From: Candidatus Uabimicrobium amorphum
Lineage (GTDB): Bacteria > Planctomycetota > Uabimicrobiia > Uabimicrobiales > Uabimicrobiaceae
DNA: 64,000 nt
Direction of reading: 5' to 3'
Assembly: GCF_009002475.1 (NCBI RefSeq)
Contig: NZ_AP019860.1
Location: 6,586,501 to 6,650,500 of the forward strand
Made by a program: the position numbers and the translations under genes. Shown here piece after piece: positions 1 through 8,187 of the stretch. Numbering within the stretch: the first letter of the stretch is position 1; each line of letters starts with the position of its first letter. The notes under the pieces were generated by a model. That model was not told the origin of the DNA and ran no database searches. It was given only the letters and a program-made list of their open reading frames with translations.

Positions 1-2312
1 AAAAAGCTGTGCCAGCTCTCATTCCTTTGCTACAAGATGAAAATGTGAGAATGAATGTAGTTGAGGCATTGGGAGCTATAGGAAAAAAGGCTGAACAAGC
101 TGTGCCAGCTCTCATTCCTTTGCTACAAGATGAAAATGTGAGAATGAATGTAGTCGAAGCATTGGGAGCTATAGGAGAAAAGGCTGAACAAGCTGTGCCA
201 GCTCTCATTCCTTTGCTACAAGATGAAAATGTAAAAATAAGTGTGTTGGAAACATTGGGTCTGGTAGGAGAAAAAGCTGTGCCAGTTCTCATTCCTTTGC
301 TACAAGATGAAAATGTACATATGAGAATACTTGCAGCCAGGGCATTAGGAGCTATAGGAGAAAAGGCTGAACAAGCTGTGCCAGCTCTCATTCCTTTGCT
401 ACAAGACAAAAACAGGTCGGCGAGAGCCACAGCAATTAGGACATTGGGAAATATAGGAGAAAAAGCTTATGTAGTAAGTTCTTTTCTTATTCCCCTATTA
501 AAAAAGGATAAACATGAGAAGATAGAAACAATCCGGGCATTGGGAAAAATAGGGGAAAAATCTCATACTGTGGTACCTTCTCTTGTTAATTTATTACAAG
601 ATAAGAATTCAGATGTGAGGAGGGAGGCCTCTGTAGCGTTGAACGAAATAGGAGAAAAAGCCTTGCTCTCTCTTATCCCTCTATTGCGAGAAAATATACT
701 TGTGAGGAGTCAGGCAGTCCAAATATTGGGAAAGATAGGGGAAAAATCTAGCACAGTGACCCCTTTTCTTATCCCTCTTTTACAAGAAAAAGATGTAGGT
801 GTCAGGGGCTTTGCGGCAGCAGTGTTGGGAGAAATAGGTAGAGATGCTGTTTTTTCTCTTATTCTTTTACTACAAGACAATAATCAATATGTGAAAAGGG
901 AAGCAGCAAAAGCATTAGAAAAGATGGGAGAAAAAGCTGAAAAAGCTGTACCCACTCTTATATCTCTACTACAAGACCAGGACTCAGAAGTGAGAAGTTC
1001 TGTAATAAAAGCTTTGGGAAGTATCGGAGAAAAAGCTGAAAAGGCTATACCAACTCTTATATCTCTACTACAAGACCAGCACGCAGAAGTAAGAAGTTCT
1101 GCAGCCAGAGCATTGGGAAATATAGGAGAAAAATCCATACCGATTCTTACCCCTTTGTTGAAAGATTCAGATAAATATGTTAGAAAAAATGCGATCAGAG
1201 TATTGGGAAATATAGGAGAAAAAGCAGTTCCCACTCTTATTCCTCTATTGAAAAGCCTAGATAAATATGATAGAAGAAATGCAGCAGAAGCTTTAGGACA
1301 GATCGGAGAAAAAGCTGAAGAAGTGGTGCCCATCCTTACTCCTTTGTTAAAAGATCCAGATAAATATGTCAGAATGTATACAGCAGAAGCTTTAGGAAAA
1401 ATCGGAGAAAAAGCTCATACTGCTGTGCCTGACCTTATTCTTTTGTTACAAGACAAAAATAGTTATGTGGGAGTGCGTGAGGTGGAAGCTTTAGGACTTA
1501 TAGGAGAAAAAGCTGAACAAGCAGCACCAGTCCTAATTTCTTTCTTACAGGAACCAAATTTAGATCTGAAATTTTCTGCTGCAGAGGCATTGATCCAATT
1601 GGGAAAGGTAGAGGAAGCAATACCAGCCCTTGTTTCTTTAATAAAAGAGGAAGACTTTTTTGGGAGAACATATGCAATAAAAACATTGGGTAAAATCGGA
1701 GAAAAAGCAGAGAAAGCTGTACCAACGCTTATTTTATTACTCAAAAATGAAGACTGGTTAGTGAAAAGCTCTGCTGCAGAAACATTAGGAATGATTGGAA
1801 AAAAAGCAGAAAAGGCCGTACCAACTCTCATCCTATTACTACAAGACGATAATAGACATGTAGAAAAATCTGTAGTTGAGGCACTGATACGAATAGAAAA
1901 AATATCACCTCTCATTCCATTATTACGAAATAAAAATTATCATGTAAGATATTCTGCAAAAAAAATACTGATAAATATAGGAGAAAAAGTACTTCCCTTC
2001 ATTAGAGAGTTTGTCCAAACAGAGAGGAATAAAGCAACTATTGAATCAGGTCTTGCAATTTTAAATAGATGTTTATGGAATGCATATTTAGAAGAAAAAA
2101 AAATCTTCCATCAGATGGACATAGAATTATTATCGCTGTCTAAGAATAAAAATTACTTTGATACTGTAGCAACAATTTATGCTTGGCAAGGAAATGCGAA
2201 AAAAGCATACGAATACGCAGCCAAAGCTATAGCAGAAACCCCAAAGAGAGTAAAACTACTTCTAGAAGGAAAAGCTCCTAAACAGGTAGAAGAAAATATG
2301 AAAAAAAAATAA
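1..2312 (+). CDS. HEAT-repeat protein, 5' end outside window, with C-terminal YAW module
   Basis: The frame is open to the window edge (codons AAA GCT GTG from base 3), so the true start lies upstream and the GTG at 9 is internal. About 21 HEAT/PBS-lyase-like units of roughly 31 residues follow, with the core pattern EALGxIGEKAExAVPxLIPLLQD. Such solenoids usually act as protein-binding scaffolds. The first units are almost identical at DNA level (93-bp period over roughly 1-230), indicating recent tandem duplication; later units diverge. From about base 2060 the repeats give way to a C-terminal segment with LWNAYLEEKK, TVATIYAWQGNAKKAYEYA and RVKLLLEGKAPKQVEE. This matches a module present four times in the caspase-WD40 giant at 8188-16707. 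No catalytic domain is visible in this part; one may lie upstream. Function unknown. Confidence 0.9.
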   Translation, partial: KAVPALIPLLQDENVRMNVVEALGAIGKKAEQAVPALIPLLQDENVRMNVVEALGAIGEKAEQAVPALIPLLQDENVKISVLETLGLVGEKAVPVLIPLLQDENVHMRILAARALGAIGEKAEQAVPALIPLLQDKNRSARATAIRTLGNIGEKAYVVSSFLIPLLKKDKHEKIETIRALGKIGEKSHTVVPSLVNLLQDKNSDVRREASVALNEIGEKALLSLIPLLRENILVRSQAVQILGKIGEKSSTVTPFLIPLLQEKDVGVRGFAAAVLGEIGRDAVFSLILLLQDNNQYVKREAAKALEKMGEKAEKAVPTLISLLQDQDSEVRSSVIKALGSIGEKAEKAIPTLISLLQDQHAEVRSSAARALGNIGEKSIPILTPLLKDSDKYVRKNAIRVLGNIGEKAVPTLIPLLKSLDKYDRRNAAEALGQIGEKAEEVVPILTPLLKDPDKYVRMYTAEALGKIGEKAHTAVPDLILLLQDKNSYVGVREVEALGLIGEKAEQAAPVLISFLQEPNLDLKFSAAEALIQLGKVEEAIPALVSLIKEEDFFGRTYAIKTLGKIGEKAEKAVPTLILLLKNEDWLVKSSAAETLGMIGKKAEKAVPTLILLLQDDNRHVEKSVVEALIRIEKISPLIPLLRNKNYHVRYSAKKILINIGEKVLPFIREFVQTERNKATIESGLAILNRCLWNAYLEEKKIFHQMDIELLSLSKNKNYFDTVATIYAWQGNAKKAYEYAAKAIAETPKRVKLLLEGKAPKQVEENMKKK

Positions 2313-2654
2313 AGCTATCCGATTTCAAAATGTAATTTTGAATTGATATCAAGTTTGTGCCAGACCAGTTACAGAACCATAGTCGCTTTAATATTTATAG
2401 CTTGATAGTTTTCGTAACATAAGATTTTTTTGTTGCGAAATCTACTTGGAAAATACACTGCGAGAAAACGCTATGTGAAAATGTGGTATTAGTCAAAATA
2501 TAGTGCCAGACTGAGCCTATGAACCCGATAAAACCGTTCAATAAATTAGCATACAGGAGAGTGCTATTAGTGAAATGAGATTTCTTGTCGGATGAGTATG
2601 TAAAATAGCGAAATAAAATTTTATTAACCATTTTACATATCAGGAAAAAGAAAG
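2313..2654. other. intergenic region with AT-rich hairpin and one dispersed motif
   Basis: No gene with a credible start is visible. A perfect hairpin (TTCAAAAT, loop GTA, ATTTTGAA) lies at 2324-2342, 12 bases after the HEAT-gene stop. It could be a weak terminator but has no clean U-tract. A copy of the dispersed intergenic motif (ATATAGTGCCAGACTGAG) lies at about 2498-2515, and a weaker GTGCCAGACC lies at about 2357. Confidence 0.4.
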
Positions 2655-3023
2655 ATGCGGCCAATAAGAATATCAATGATTAACGGTTTATTCCATATCA
2701 CCACAAGGTGTGATAACAAAAACTTCTATTTCCGAGAAGATGAAGACTTCATAGAATATCTAAAAGTTGTAGAAAAAGCGCGACAAAAATACGGTTTTAA
2801 ACTTCATGCTTACTGCATCACAAGTAATCACGTTCACTTGTTAATTTCAACACCAGCAGAGGATAACCTGTCAAAACTAATGCAGTATATCAATGGGCAG
2901 TATTCAAAAAATTACAATCGCAGGCACAAAAGAACAGGGCACTTTTGGGGAGAGCGCTTCTATTCAACTATCATTGAGTCGGAGAATCAGTTACTAAACA
3001 CAATTTTTTATATTGAGTTAAAC
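2655..3023 (+). pseudogene. REP-associated Y1 transposase (RayT-like), 5' half of interrupted gene
   Basis: This encodes the N-terminal 123 residues of an IS200-like (Y1/HUH) transposase of the REP-associated kind. Visible motifs are GLFHITTRCDNKNFYF, the HUH metal-binding motif in ITSNHVHLLIS, the likely catalytic Tyr region in INGQYSKNYNRRHK, and GHFWGERFYS. The ATG follows an AGGA box nine bases upstream. The family frame runs to IELN and is then replaced by foreign codons (TPPQ and a stop at 3038). The missing continuation is found in frame at 5576-5926, so a serine-recombinase element has split the gene. The reconstructed protein would be 238 residues, normal for the family. In its present state it should be inactive unless the element excises. 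Confidence 0.85.
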
Positions 3024-3083
3024 ACCCCACCTCAATAATACCTACCATATTTAACTCCTGAATTTGAATAACAGTATAAAATA

Positions 3084-5126
3084 CTAATCTAAACAATCTT
3101 GATCGTTGATAATAACTTTACGTGTTTCACGCAATCGTTGAATAATTCTTTGTACTCTTTGAGAGCCTAAATCCTCCTGCTTAATTTTCCAAGGCTGTGT
3201 GCCAGGTTGTGCATAATTTTTTACAACATTAGCTGATACTAATTTGTCTATAGTTTTAGTACTAACATTACAATATTTAGCGGCCTGATTTTTTGTAAAA
3301 ACATTAGGTTCTTGATATACAGGAATAGAGTGAGCATAGCGAAGAGATCTTACATTTTTCCTTTGCCAAGGATTTCCTTTTCCAGTTGTTAAACCAAGTT
3401 TATTAAGTTTATCTGCAATTTCAAAATCGCTATACTGTTTAACCATACCTTTAACAACCTCTATACATTTTTTAGAAGTGCGCCCAAAGGGAAGAGGCTT
3501 ATCGATAAAAAACTCTGTATGGGTACCTCCTTGCCAATGAATGACAAAACGAAGTATTTCTGTATCTGTACCTAAATACACAAAGACTTGGCGTACAACA
3601 GTACGAATAATTTGTTTTTTGGTTTCCAAAGAAACATTTTCGTTACACCATACTTGTGTAAAGTCTTCGCCTAATTTAAAAATTTTTTTGCGTTCTAATT
3701 TAGACAGAACTTTTGGTTCCGCGATGTTTTGTAGCATTTTTCTTGTTTGATTTACTTCTTCAAGTTTACTATTCCAGCGTTTTTCCAGTTCAACAGCAGC
3801 AAGTCTATTTTTGGGATCAACAGCATCGAATTGTTCAAATAGACGATTAGCTTCGTATTGTAACTGTTGGAATTGCTTTTCGAATACTAAACGTTTATCG
3901 TTATGTTGATCTTGCTTTTGTTCTATTGCTTGTAGACTTGCTTTTATACCTAATGGCGAAATTGCGCTAAGAATTTCTTGTGAGAATTTCTCGTCTATTT
4001 TAGAACCAGAAAAGCAAAAGCAATACTTCTGGAGACCATGTTTTCCTACACACCCATAGTAGTAATTGGTTTTACTTCTATATTGTATACTCATTTTTCT
4101 ACCGCAAGAACCACATGTAAGAACGCCAACGAGTAAAGCACTACCTTTACGTATAGATCCTTGATTATCACTTTTGCGCGTCACTTTATTTCCTGTCAAT
4201 ATCCTATTATTTTCCTTGTACGTATCCCAGTTAATATAACATTGATGATGATCTGGAATAAAGATTTTACAATTTTCTGGTGATGTGTTTTTTGTACGTA
4301 TTTTCTTTATTTTTCCATCATTGACTATCGTTTTCGTTTCTTCCCATCCATAAATATACGCTCCTGCATAGAATGCATTTTTAATTACTGCACTCAAAAA
4401 TGCATATGATGGTAATTGCCAAACAATTTTTCTCCCAACGCCATAACAACTGTGAACAGGTAACTTTATACCTTCTTCATTGAACCAAAGATATAATTTT
4501 CTTACGCTCCACAGTTCTCTAAATTTTTTAAATACCAGCTCAATTGCTTCTTGTATACGTAGATCTGGATCTTTAACAACTTTACGCAGTACATCTAGTT
4601 GATATCCAACAGGTAGTATTGTGAAATATTCACCTCTTTTTGCTTTTTCTAACTTACCTGCCATCATTCTCATTTGAATAGTTTTTAACTCGACAACACT
4701 CAAGGTTCCTTTTATGCCTAATACTAGTTGATCTCCTAATACAGATAGATCATAAACTCCTTCGTTATCTCCAATCAGAGTATCAAATATCTGACAAATT
4801 TCCAATAATTGACACCAGTCTTTATCTGTGCGCGAAAAACGTGATATTTCGCGACTCGCTATTATTCCTACCTCTCCTCTTGCTACCATTGCGATTAGTT
4901 TGTCAAATCCAGCTCTATTACTACCAACTCCAGCGCTAGTTCCTAAATCATCATCTATTATTTCTACATCACTCCAGCCTAATTTCTTTAAATGATTAGC
5001 TAAAGCATATTGTAGTTTTGTACTCTCTCTATTATATTTTACCTGTCTTTCTGTCGACTGACGCAAATAGACTACTGCTTTACGTTGTAAATGATTTATA
5101 GTTATCTTCGTTTGTTTTATCTCCAT
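3084..5126 (-). CDS. large serine recombinase (resolvase + recombinase + zinc ribbon)
   Basis: Site-specific DNA recombinase expected to integrate and excise the surrounding element. The resolvase catalytic domain starts near residue 15, with the nucleophile Ser in VVYLRQSTERQ and the conserved Arg/Ser motif SREISRFSRTD. A recombinase domain follows. Then comes a zinc ribbon with CGSCGRKM and a second Cys cluster ending CFC, a coiled coil (LEKRWNSKLEEVNQTRKMLQ), and a C-terminal MerR/excisionase-like helix-turn-helix (NQAAKYCNVSTKTIDKLV). An ATG at 5144 is possible, but the ATG at 5126 has AAGGA eight bases upstream and is preferred. It overlaps the upstream small ORF, suggesting translational coupling. 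At about 680 residues it is of normal size for the family. Confidence 0.93.
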   Translation of the reverse strand: MEIKQTKITINHLQRKAVVYLRQSTERQVKYNRESTKLQYALANHLKKLGWSDVEIIDDDLGTSAGVGSNRAGFDKLIAMVARGEVGIIASREISRFSRTDKDWCQLLEICQIFDTLIGDNEGVYDLSVLGDQLVLGIKGTLSVVELKTIQMRMMAGKLEKAKRGEYFTILPVGYQLDVLRKVVKDPDLRIQEAIELVFKKFRELWSVRKLYLWFNEEGIKLPVHSCYGVGRKIVWQLPSYAFLSAVIKNAFYAGAYIYGWEETKTIVNDGKIKKIRTKNTSPENCKIFIPDHHQCYINWDTYKENNRILTGNKVTRKSDNQGSIRKGSALLVGVLTCGSCGRKMSIQYRSKTNYYYGCVGKHGLQKYCFCFSGSKIDEKFSQEILSAISPLGIKASLQAIEQKQDQHNDKRLVFEKQFQQLQYEANRLFEQFDAVDPKNRLAAVELEKRWNSKLEEVNQTRKMLQNIAEPKVLSKLERKKIFKLGEDFTQVWCNENVSLETKKQIIRTVVRQVFVYLGTDTEILRFVIHWQGGTHTEFFIDKPLPFGRTSKKCIEVVKGMVKQYSDFEIADKLNKLGLTTGKGNPWQRKNVRSLRYAHSIPVYQEPNVFTKNQAAKYCNVSTKTIDKLVSANVVKNYAQPGTQPWKIKQEDLGSQRVQRIIQRLRETRKVIINDQDCLD

Positions 5127-5253
5127 TTTTTTGTTCCTTGCCATCTGCTTCTAATATCGCTTTTACCATTATCGCTACTAATTCTAATTCAATTTTTTCT
5201 GATATTTTTACGGCTTCTTTTTCTGCCTCAAAATTAAAGTATTGTTGTTGCAT
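5080..5253 (-). CDS. small acidic/charged protein of the recombinase element
   Basis: A 57-residue ORF starts MQQQYFNFEAEKEAVKISEK and is preceded by a strong GAGGAGGG ribosome-binding site. It is rich in Glu and Lys and predicted helical, with no transmembrane segment. Its 3' end overlaps the start of the recombinase gene by about 47 bases, so the two are probably translationally coupled. I do not recognise the family. Position and overlap suggest an accessory factor (for example a directionality or regulatory protein) of the recombinase, but this is inference only. A longer frame to 5295 exists but lacks a comparable ribosome-binding site. Confidence 0.65.
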   Translation of the reverse strand: MQQQYFNFEAEKEAVKISEKIELELVAIMVKAILEADGKEQKNGDKTNEDNYKSFTT

Positions 5254-5300
5254 ATTGCCCTCCTCTTTAAATCTTAGGAAGGCTGCCGTTACCATAAAAC

Positions 5301-5543
5301 TTATTTTTCTTCCGTATTCTTTTTTTCTTTTTCAAGAAGATCTGACAACAATAATAAGTTGCTTACACTAATTGTTTTTTGAGACGAAAGTTTGTAATTT
5401 TGGGCATCTGGTTTTGTCATCCATATAGGAATTTTTCTCTTAAAACCGTCAGGATCTATCACTGTAACAATTTCTTCACTTGAATTTTTTAATACTTTAA
5501 GTTTTTGTCCATGAAGGGGATGAAAAGGGTATAGAATTACTAT
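5301..5543 (-). CDS. DUF5372-like protein of the recombinase element; start not identifiable
   Basis: The open frame reads HCFEIVILYPFHPLHGQKLKV and continues to a TAA at 5301. The PFHPLHGQ segment followed by hydrophobic and basic strands and a late LLLLSDLLE helix is what I expect of DUF5372 proteins, which I recall beside serine recombinases in mobile elements. There is no ATG, GTG or TTG ahead of the conserved block. The frame stays open through the element's right end to 5597 in the flanking gene. The 5' coordinate given is a placeholder at an ATA codon. The gene may use a rare start, have lost its start, or be started from DNA on the other side of the attachment site. Function unknown. 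Confidence 0.5.
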   Translation of the reverse strand: MVILYPFHPLHGQKLKVLKNSSEEIVTVIDPDGFKRKIPIWMTKPDAQNYKLSSQKTISVSNLLLLSDLLEKEKKNTEEK

Positions 5544-5575
5544 TTCAAAACAGTGTGCGTTGTTAAGGGGAGATG

Positions 5576-5926
5576 AACATGACGAGAAACGGCGTAACTA
5601 AACATCCAAAAGAATGGAAATGGAGTAGCTATAACCAACATACAAATGGTAAAGGACCTGTAGTAATTGATTTTCATGATATCTATCTGAGTCTGGGCGA
5701 TACAGTAAAAGAAAAAAGGAAAAGATATGCTGCGATGATGGAAGAACGGATGCTTGAAAAAGGATTGCTCTCTAAGCAACCACATTTTCCTTACGGTTTA
5801 ATACTTGGCACGGAGTCTTTCATTAAAGAAATTATTACCAAATATACATCCCACAAGTTTTACAAAAACCGAAAAAGTTATTTTCTCGACTCTCAAACTG
5901 CATGTTTAAGAAAGCCTAATACTTGA
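5576..5926 (+). pseudogene. REP-associated Y1 transposase (RayT-like), 3' half
   Basis: This is the continuation of the gene begun at 2655. The residues NMTRNGVTKHPKEWKWSSY match the place in RayT-like proteins where IELNPVRAGLVKHPEEWxWSSY is usual, followed by a YLSLG segment and a basic RKRYAAMMEE helix. It joins in frame at AAC (5576-5578). An ATG at 5573 gives an apparent start, but this is an accident of the element's end rather than a real gene start. It encodes no catalytic residues on its own. Confidence 0.85.
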
Positions 5927-6390
5927 GTTCTAACTAATTTGAACTTTGTGATATTAATGACCACAGGCGAAGTCTGTCAATATTTCAACAATGCGCATTT
6001 TTTTACACACTTTTCATTTGTTAACACACACCTTTTCACACCTACCAAATACTATATTGTTGAATAAGTGATTTAAAAACACTCAATTTTCTCATTAACA
6101 AGTTTATTCTCATTTGCGTATGTCAGTCGGTAGTTGCATATTACAAAATGATATTAATAGGCTTGATATTTACCTCCTGATGTACTTTAGTTTAGGATTG
6201 TATAGCAACATTCACAGAGATCAAATGCTTTGCGAGTCAAATGCTTTGCGAGAATGCTTTGCGAGTCTGGCACTATGTTATAAGTGGAAGATGCTAATAT
6301 GGTAGGTGCATATAAAAAAAATAGAAGTTAAGATATCGGTGTAGTTATAAATGGGTTTGTATTGTAACAAACCCATTTATAAATCGGAAA
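5927..6390. repeat. intergenic region with short tandem repeat and dispersed motif
   Basis: No credible gene is visible. At 6221-6265 a 16-bp unit (TCAAATGCTTTGCGAG) occurs twice, followed by a 12-bp partial third copy (ATGCTTTGCGAG). The last copy runs directly into a minus-strand copy of the dispersed motif (GCGAGTCTGGCACTATG, 6261-6277). Just ahead of the next gene's stop, ATAAATGGGTTTGTA at about 6347 pairs with CAAACCCATTTAT at about 6369, a possible terminator hairpin for the minus-strand gene. Confidence 0.45.
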
Positions 6391-7518
6391 TTAATTATGA
6401 CTTAAAAATTTTGTTAGACTTACCTTTTGATCTGAGTATAAACGTACGACTTTACCTGGTTTGGCCTGCAAAATAGCATTGAAGATGCACTCTAAAGGTG
6501 TTTCGCGATGAAAACGAACCAAAGCATATTTTTTAGTTATTATTTTTTCTCGTTGCACTTCCCATTCAGGGTTATAATTGCGATGAGAATATCCATTACA
6601 CTCCATGCAGAGAAGTAAGTCAGGAACAAAGAAATCAACTCGCAAACGGTGACTACCAATACTATGATTAAACCTTAAATCATACCCCGAAAAAACTTTT
6701 GAAAATATTTTTCGCCACTGAATTTCATCTTTGGAATGTAATTTGGAAAGCGTACTTATTTCTCCAAACATACGCTGCTTTAGTTCTATTCCAATGGCTG
6801 TATCCATACCAAAGACTATTTTTACTACATCTTTCACATGATAACCATTCATTCTTCGAGCTTTTCCTCCTGCTCGTTGGATTGTCGCATAATCTAGTTT
6901 TATTGGTTTAATTTCATTATGCTTATAGAGAAAGCTATTCAAAGTTCCAGCAGGAACACTTAAAAAGTTTGTAATATCTTTTTTTGTTGCGATATCATTT
7001 TGTATTGAGCAACGAAAACCAAACTCTGAAATTAAATCAATAGCAGTTGTGTAATGGTTTTGGTGTGATTTTTGGATTTGCGAGTCGAAGCCGCAAGCTT
7101 CTTTAATTGCTGCTTCAAGAGCTGTACGTACAAAGGAACAGAGTAAAGTAACACAACGATCACCAATATGTCGCTGGTTCGATTTTAGTGTATGTGCAGC
7201 TAAGGCTAAGGCATAACCTCTGATCATGGATTCGATAATGTAGCTATTGTAAACAGTTATTTTTCTACCTTGATATGGACTGTTTTTAGCTTCTACTTCT
7301 ACAGCTTCTACTTGGGTAAGTAAATCAATATCTATATAGGGAGATATTGATTTTGGAAGTCCCTTTGTTATCATCCTATTTAAAGCGGCTTGATTTAAAT
7401 TAAGCAAAGCAGCTGTTCCCCGTTCACTCATAACAGCAGTTTCGTTCTCTAAAACATAGCCATCACAAATGATTCCAGGAATAAGCTCTACTTTTGCATA
7501 ATGTATAGCTTTTAACAT
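6391..7518 (-). CDS. P63C/antirepressor-like N-terminus fused to Vsr/DUF559-like nuclease
   Basis: A 375-residue protein. Residues about 20-145 (VLENETAVMSERGTAALLNL ... FVRTALEAAIKEACGFD) resemble the P63C/phage antirepressor-type N-terminal domain. The middle part (about 170-240) is basic and may bind nucleic acid. The C-terminal 90 residues contain RLRVDFFVPDLLLCMECNGY, then HRNYN, REKIITKKYALVRFH. This arrangement of Asp, Glu-x-Asn-Gly-x-x-His and Arg-Phe-His is typical of the PD-(D/E)xK fold in Vsr/DUF559 endonucleases. The ATG has AAAGG eight bases upstream. It is a lone gene next to a mobile element with no methylase partner. A role in phage or mobile-element conflict is plausible, but family membership rests on motif reading only. 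Confidence 0.6.
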   Translation of the reverse strand: MLKAIHYAKVELIPGIICDGYVLENETAVMSERGTAALLNLNQAALNRMITKGLPKSISPYIDIDLLTQVEAVEVEAKNSPYQGRKITVYNSYIIESMIRGYALALAAHTLKSNQRHIGDRCVTLLCSFVRTALEAAIKEACGFDSQIQKSHQNHYTTAIDLISEFGFRCSIQNDIATKKDITNFLSVPAGTLNSFLYKHNEIKPIKLDYATIQRAGGKARRMNGYHVKDVVKIVFGMDTAIGIELKQRMFGEISTLSKLHSKDEIQWRKIFSKVFSGYDLRFNHSIGSHRLRVDFFVPDLLLCMECNGYSHRNYNPEWEVQREKIITKKYALVRFHRETPLECIFNAILQAKPGKVVRLYSDQKVSLTKFLSHN

Positions 7519-8187
7519 TTTATAAACCTTTCTCTGTAAGGTTTCTCTGATTTATAATGTGAGGCAGACCGTCAGAGATACGGTTTTTCGGGGTCGACAT
7601 CCCTAGCCTCGAAAGATATCATAAATGAGGTAAAAATGTTAATCAAGGACAATTATTTTTGGAAATTAAAATTTTTAGTTAGTCATCATGCTCAAAGGTA
7701 ATAAAATAAGTAATTAAAGGCGATTTGTAGTGGAGTTAGTCATCATGATATTTACAACCTGAAGGTAATTAGTGGTCTCGGTTGGAATGCATACTAAATC
7801 TCACCTTGCGCCTGATACTACAAGGTTTTCTCAGTATTATATCTGGATTTTCGGGGAAAATATGGGAAATCATCTCCCTTTATGTGCAAAAATTCTAACC
7901 TGTTTAACCTGTGGTGTCAACTCTCTTAATTTTGTCGGATAGTATATCGGTAAAAAGATACTGTTATTATTGGTCGTTTCTCCAAGTGTAATTGATACCC
8001 TAAAACTTCTGGAAAGCATGCCAAGATAAAAAGAGGAAAAGATAACTTGTTATTATTGACTTGCAAAGCAGCAATTGTACATTTTTTGGCAACAAAAAAA
8101 TTCAGCATCATACTTTGAAAAGTGGCGATTCGTTTGTGGTAAGCAAACACACCACTTATTTTTCTTATAAAAGTCCATTAGAGCGCT
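7519..8187. other. 669-bp intergenic region with direct repeat and leader hairpin
   Basis: No gene is convincing; the 74-codon minus-strand frame at 7926-8150 lacks a start signal and any recognisable pattern. Two exact 14-bp copies of AGTTAGTCATCATG lie at 7677-7690 and 7734-7747. Directly upstream of the nuclease gene, the leader contains ACCGT-ATCTCTG-ACGGT (hairpin) and a duplicated ACAGAGAAA. Confidence 0.4.

Larger units (their letters stand above)
3021..5575. mobile_element. 2,555-bp serine-recombinase element inserted in the RayT-like gene
   Basis: The element carries a large serine recombinase, a small overlapping ORF and a DUF5372-like ORF, all on the minus strand. Its boundaries come from rejoining the interrupted transposase: AACA occurs at 3021-3024 and again at 5576-5579, both with AAC as an in-frame Asn codon, and joining there restores IELN-MTRNGVTKHPKEW without a shift. 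The length is therefore 2,555 bp wherever the crossover falls inside AACA. No terminal inverted repeats are evident, as expected for large serine recombinases, which exchange strands at a short central core. The element appears complete and possibly active. Confidence 0.8.

Noticed and set aside
884..1915. Minus-strand open frames of about 150 codons in the HEAT gene
   Set aside because: Antisense shadows of the HEAT repeats, with repetitive FSPIxPNA patterns.
3021..5579. Terminal inverted repeats for the serine-recombinase element
   Set aside because: The ends (ACACCCCACC and, reversed, CATCTCCCCTT) share only a C-run; no true inverted repeat, and none is needed for this recombinase type.
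6114..6305. 63-codon ORF in the gap before the nuclease gene
   Set aside because: It runs through a tandem repeat and the dispersed motif, has no ribosome-binding site and looks non-coding.
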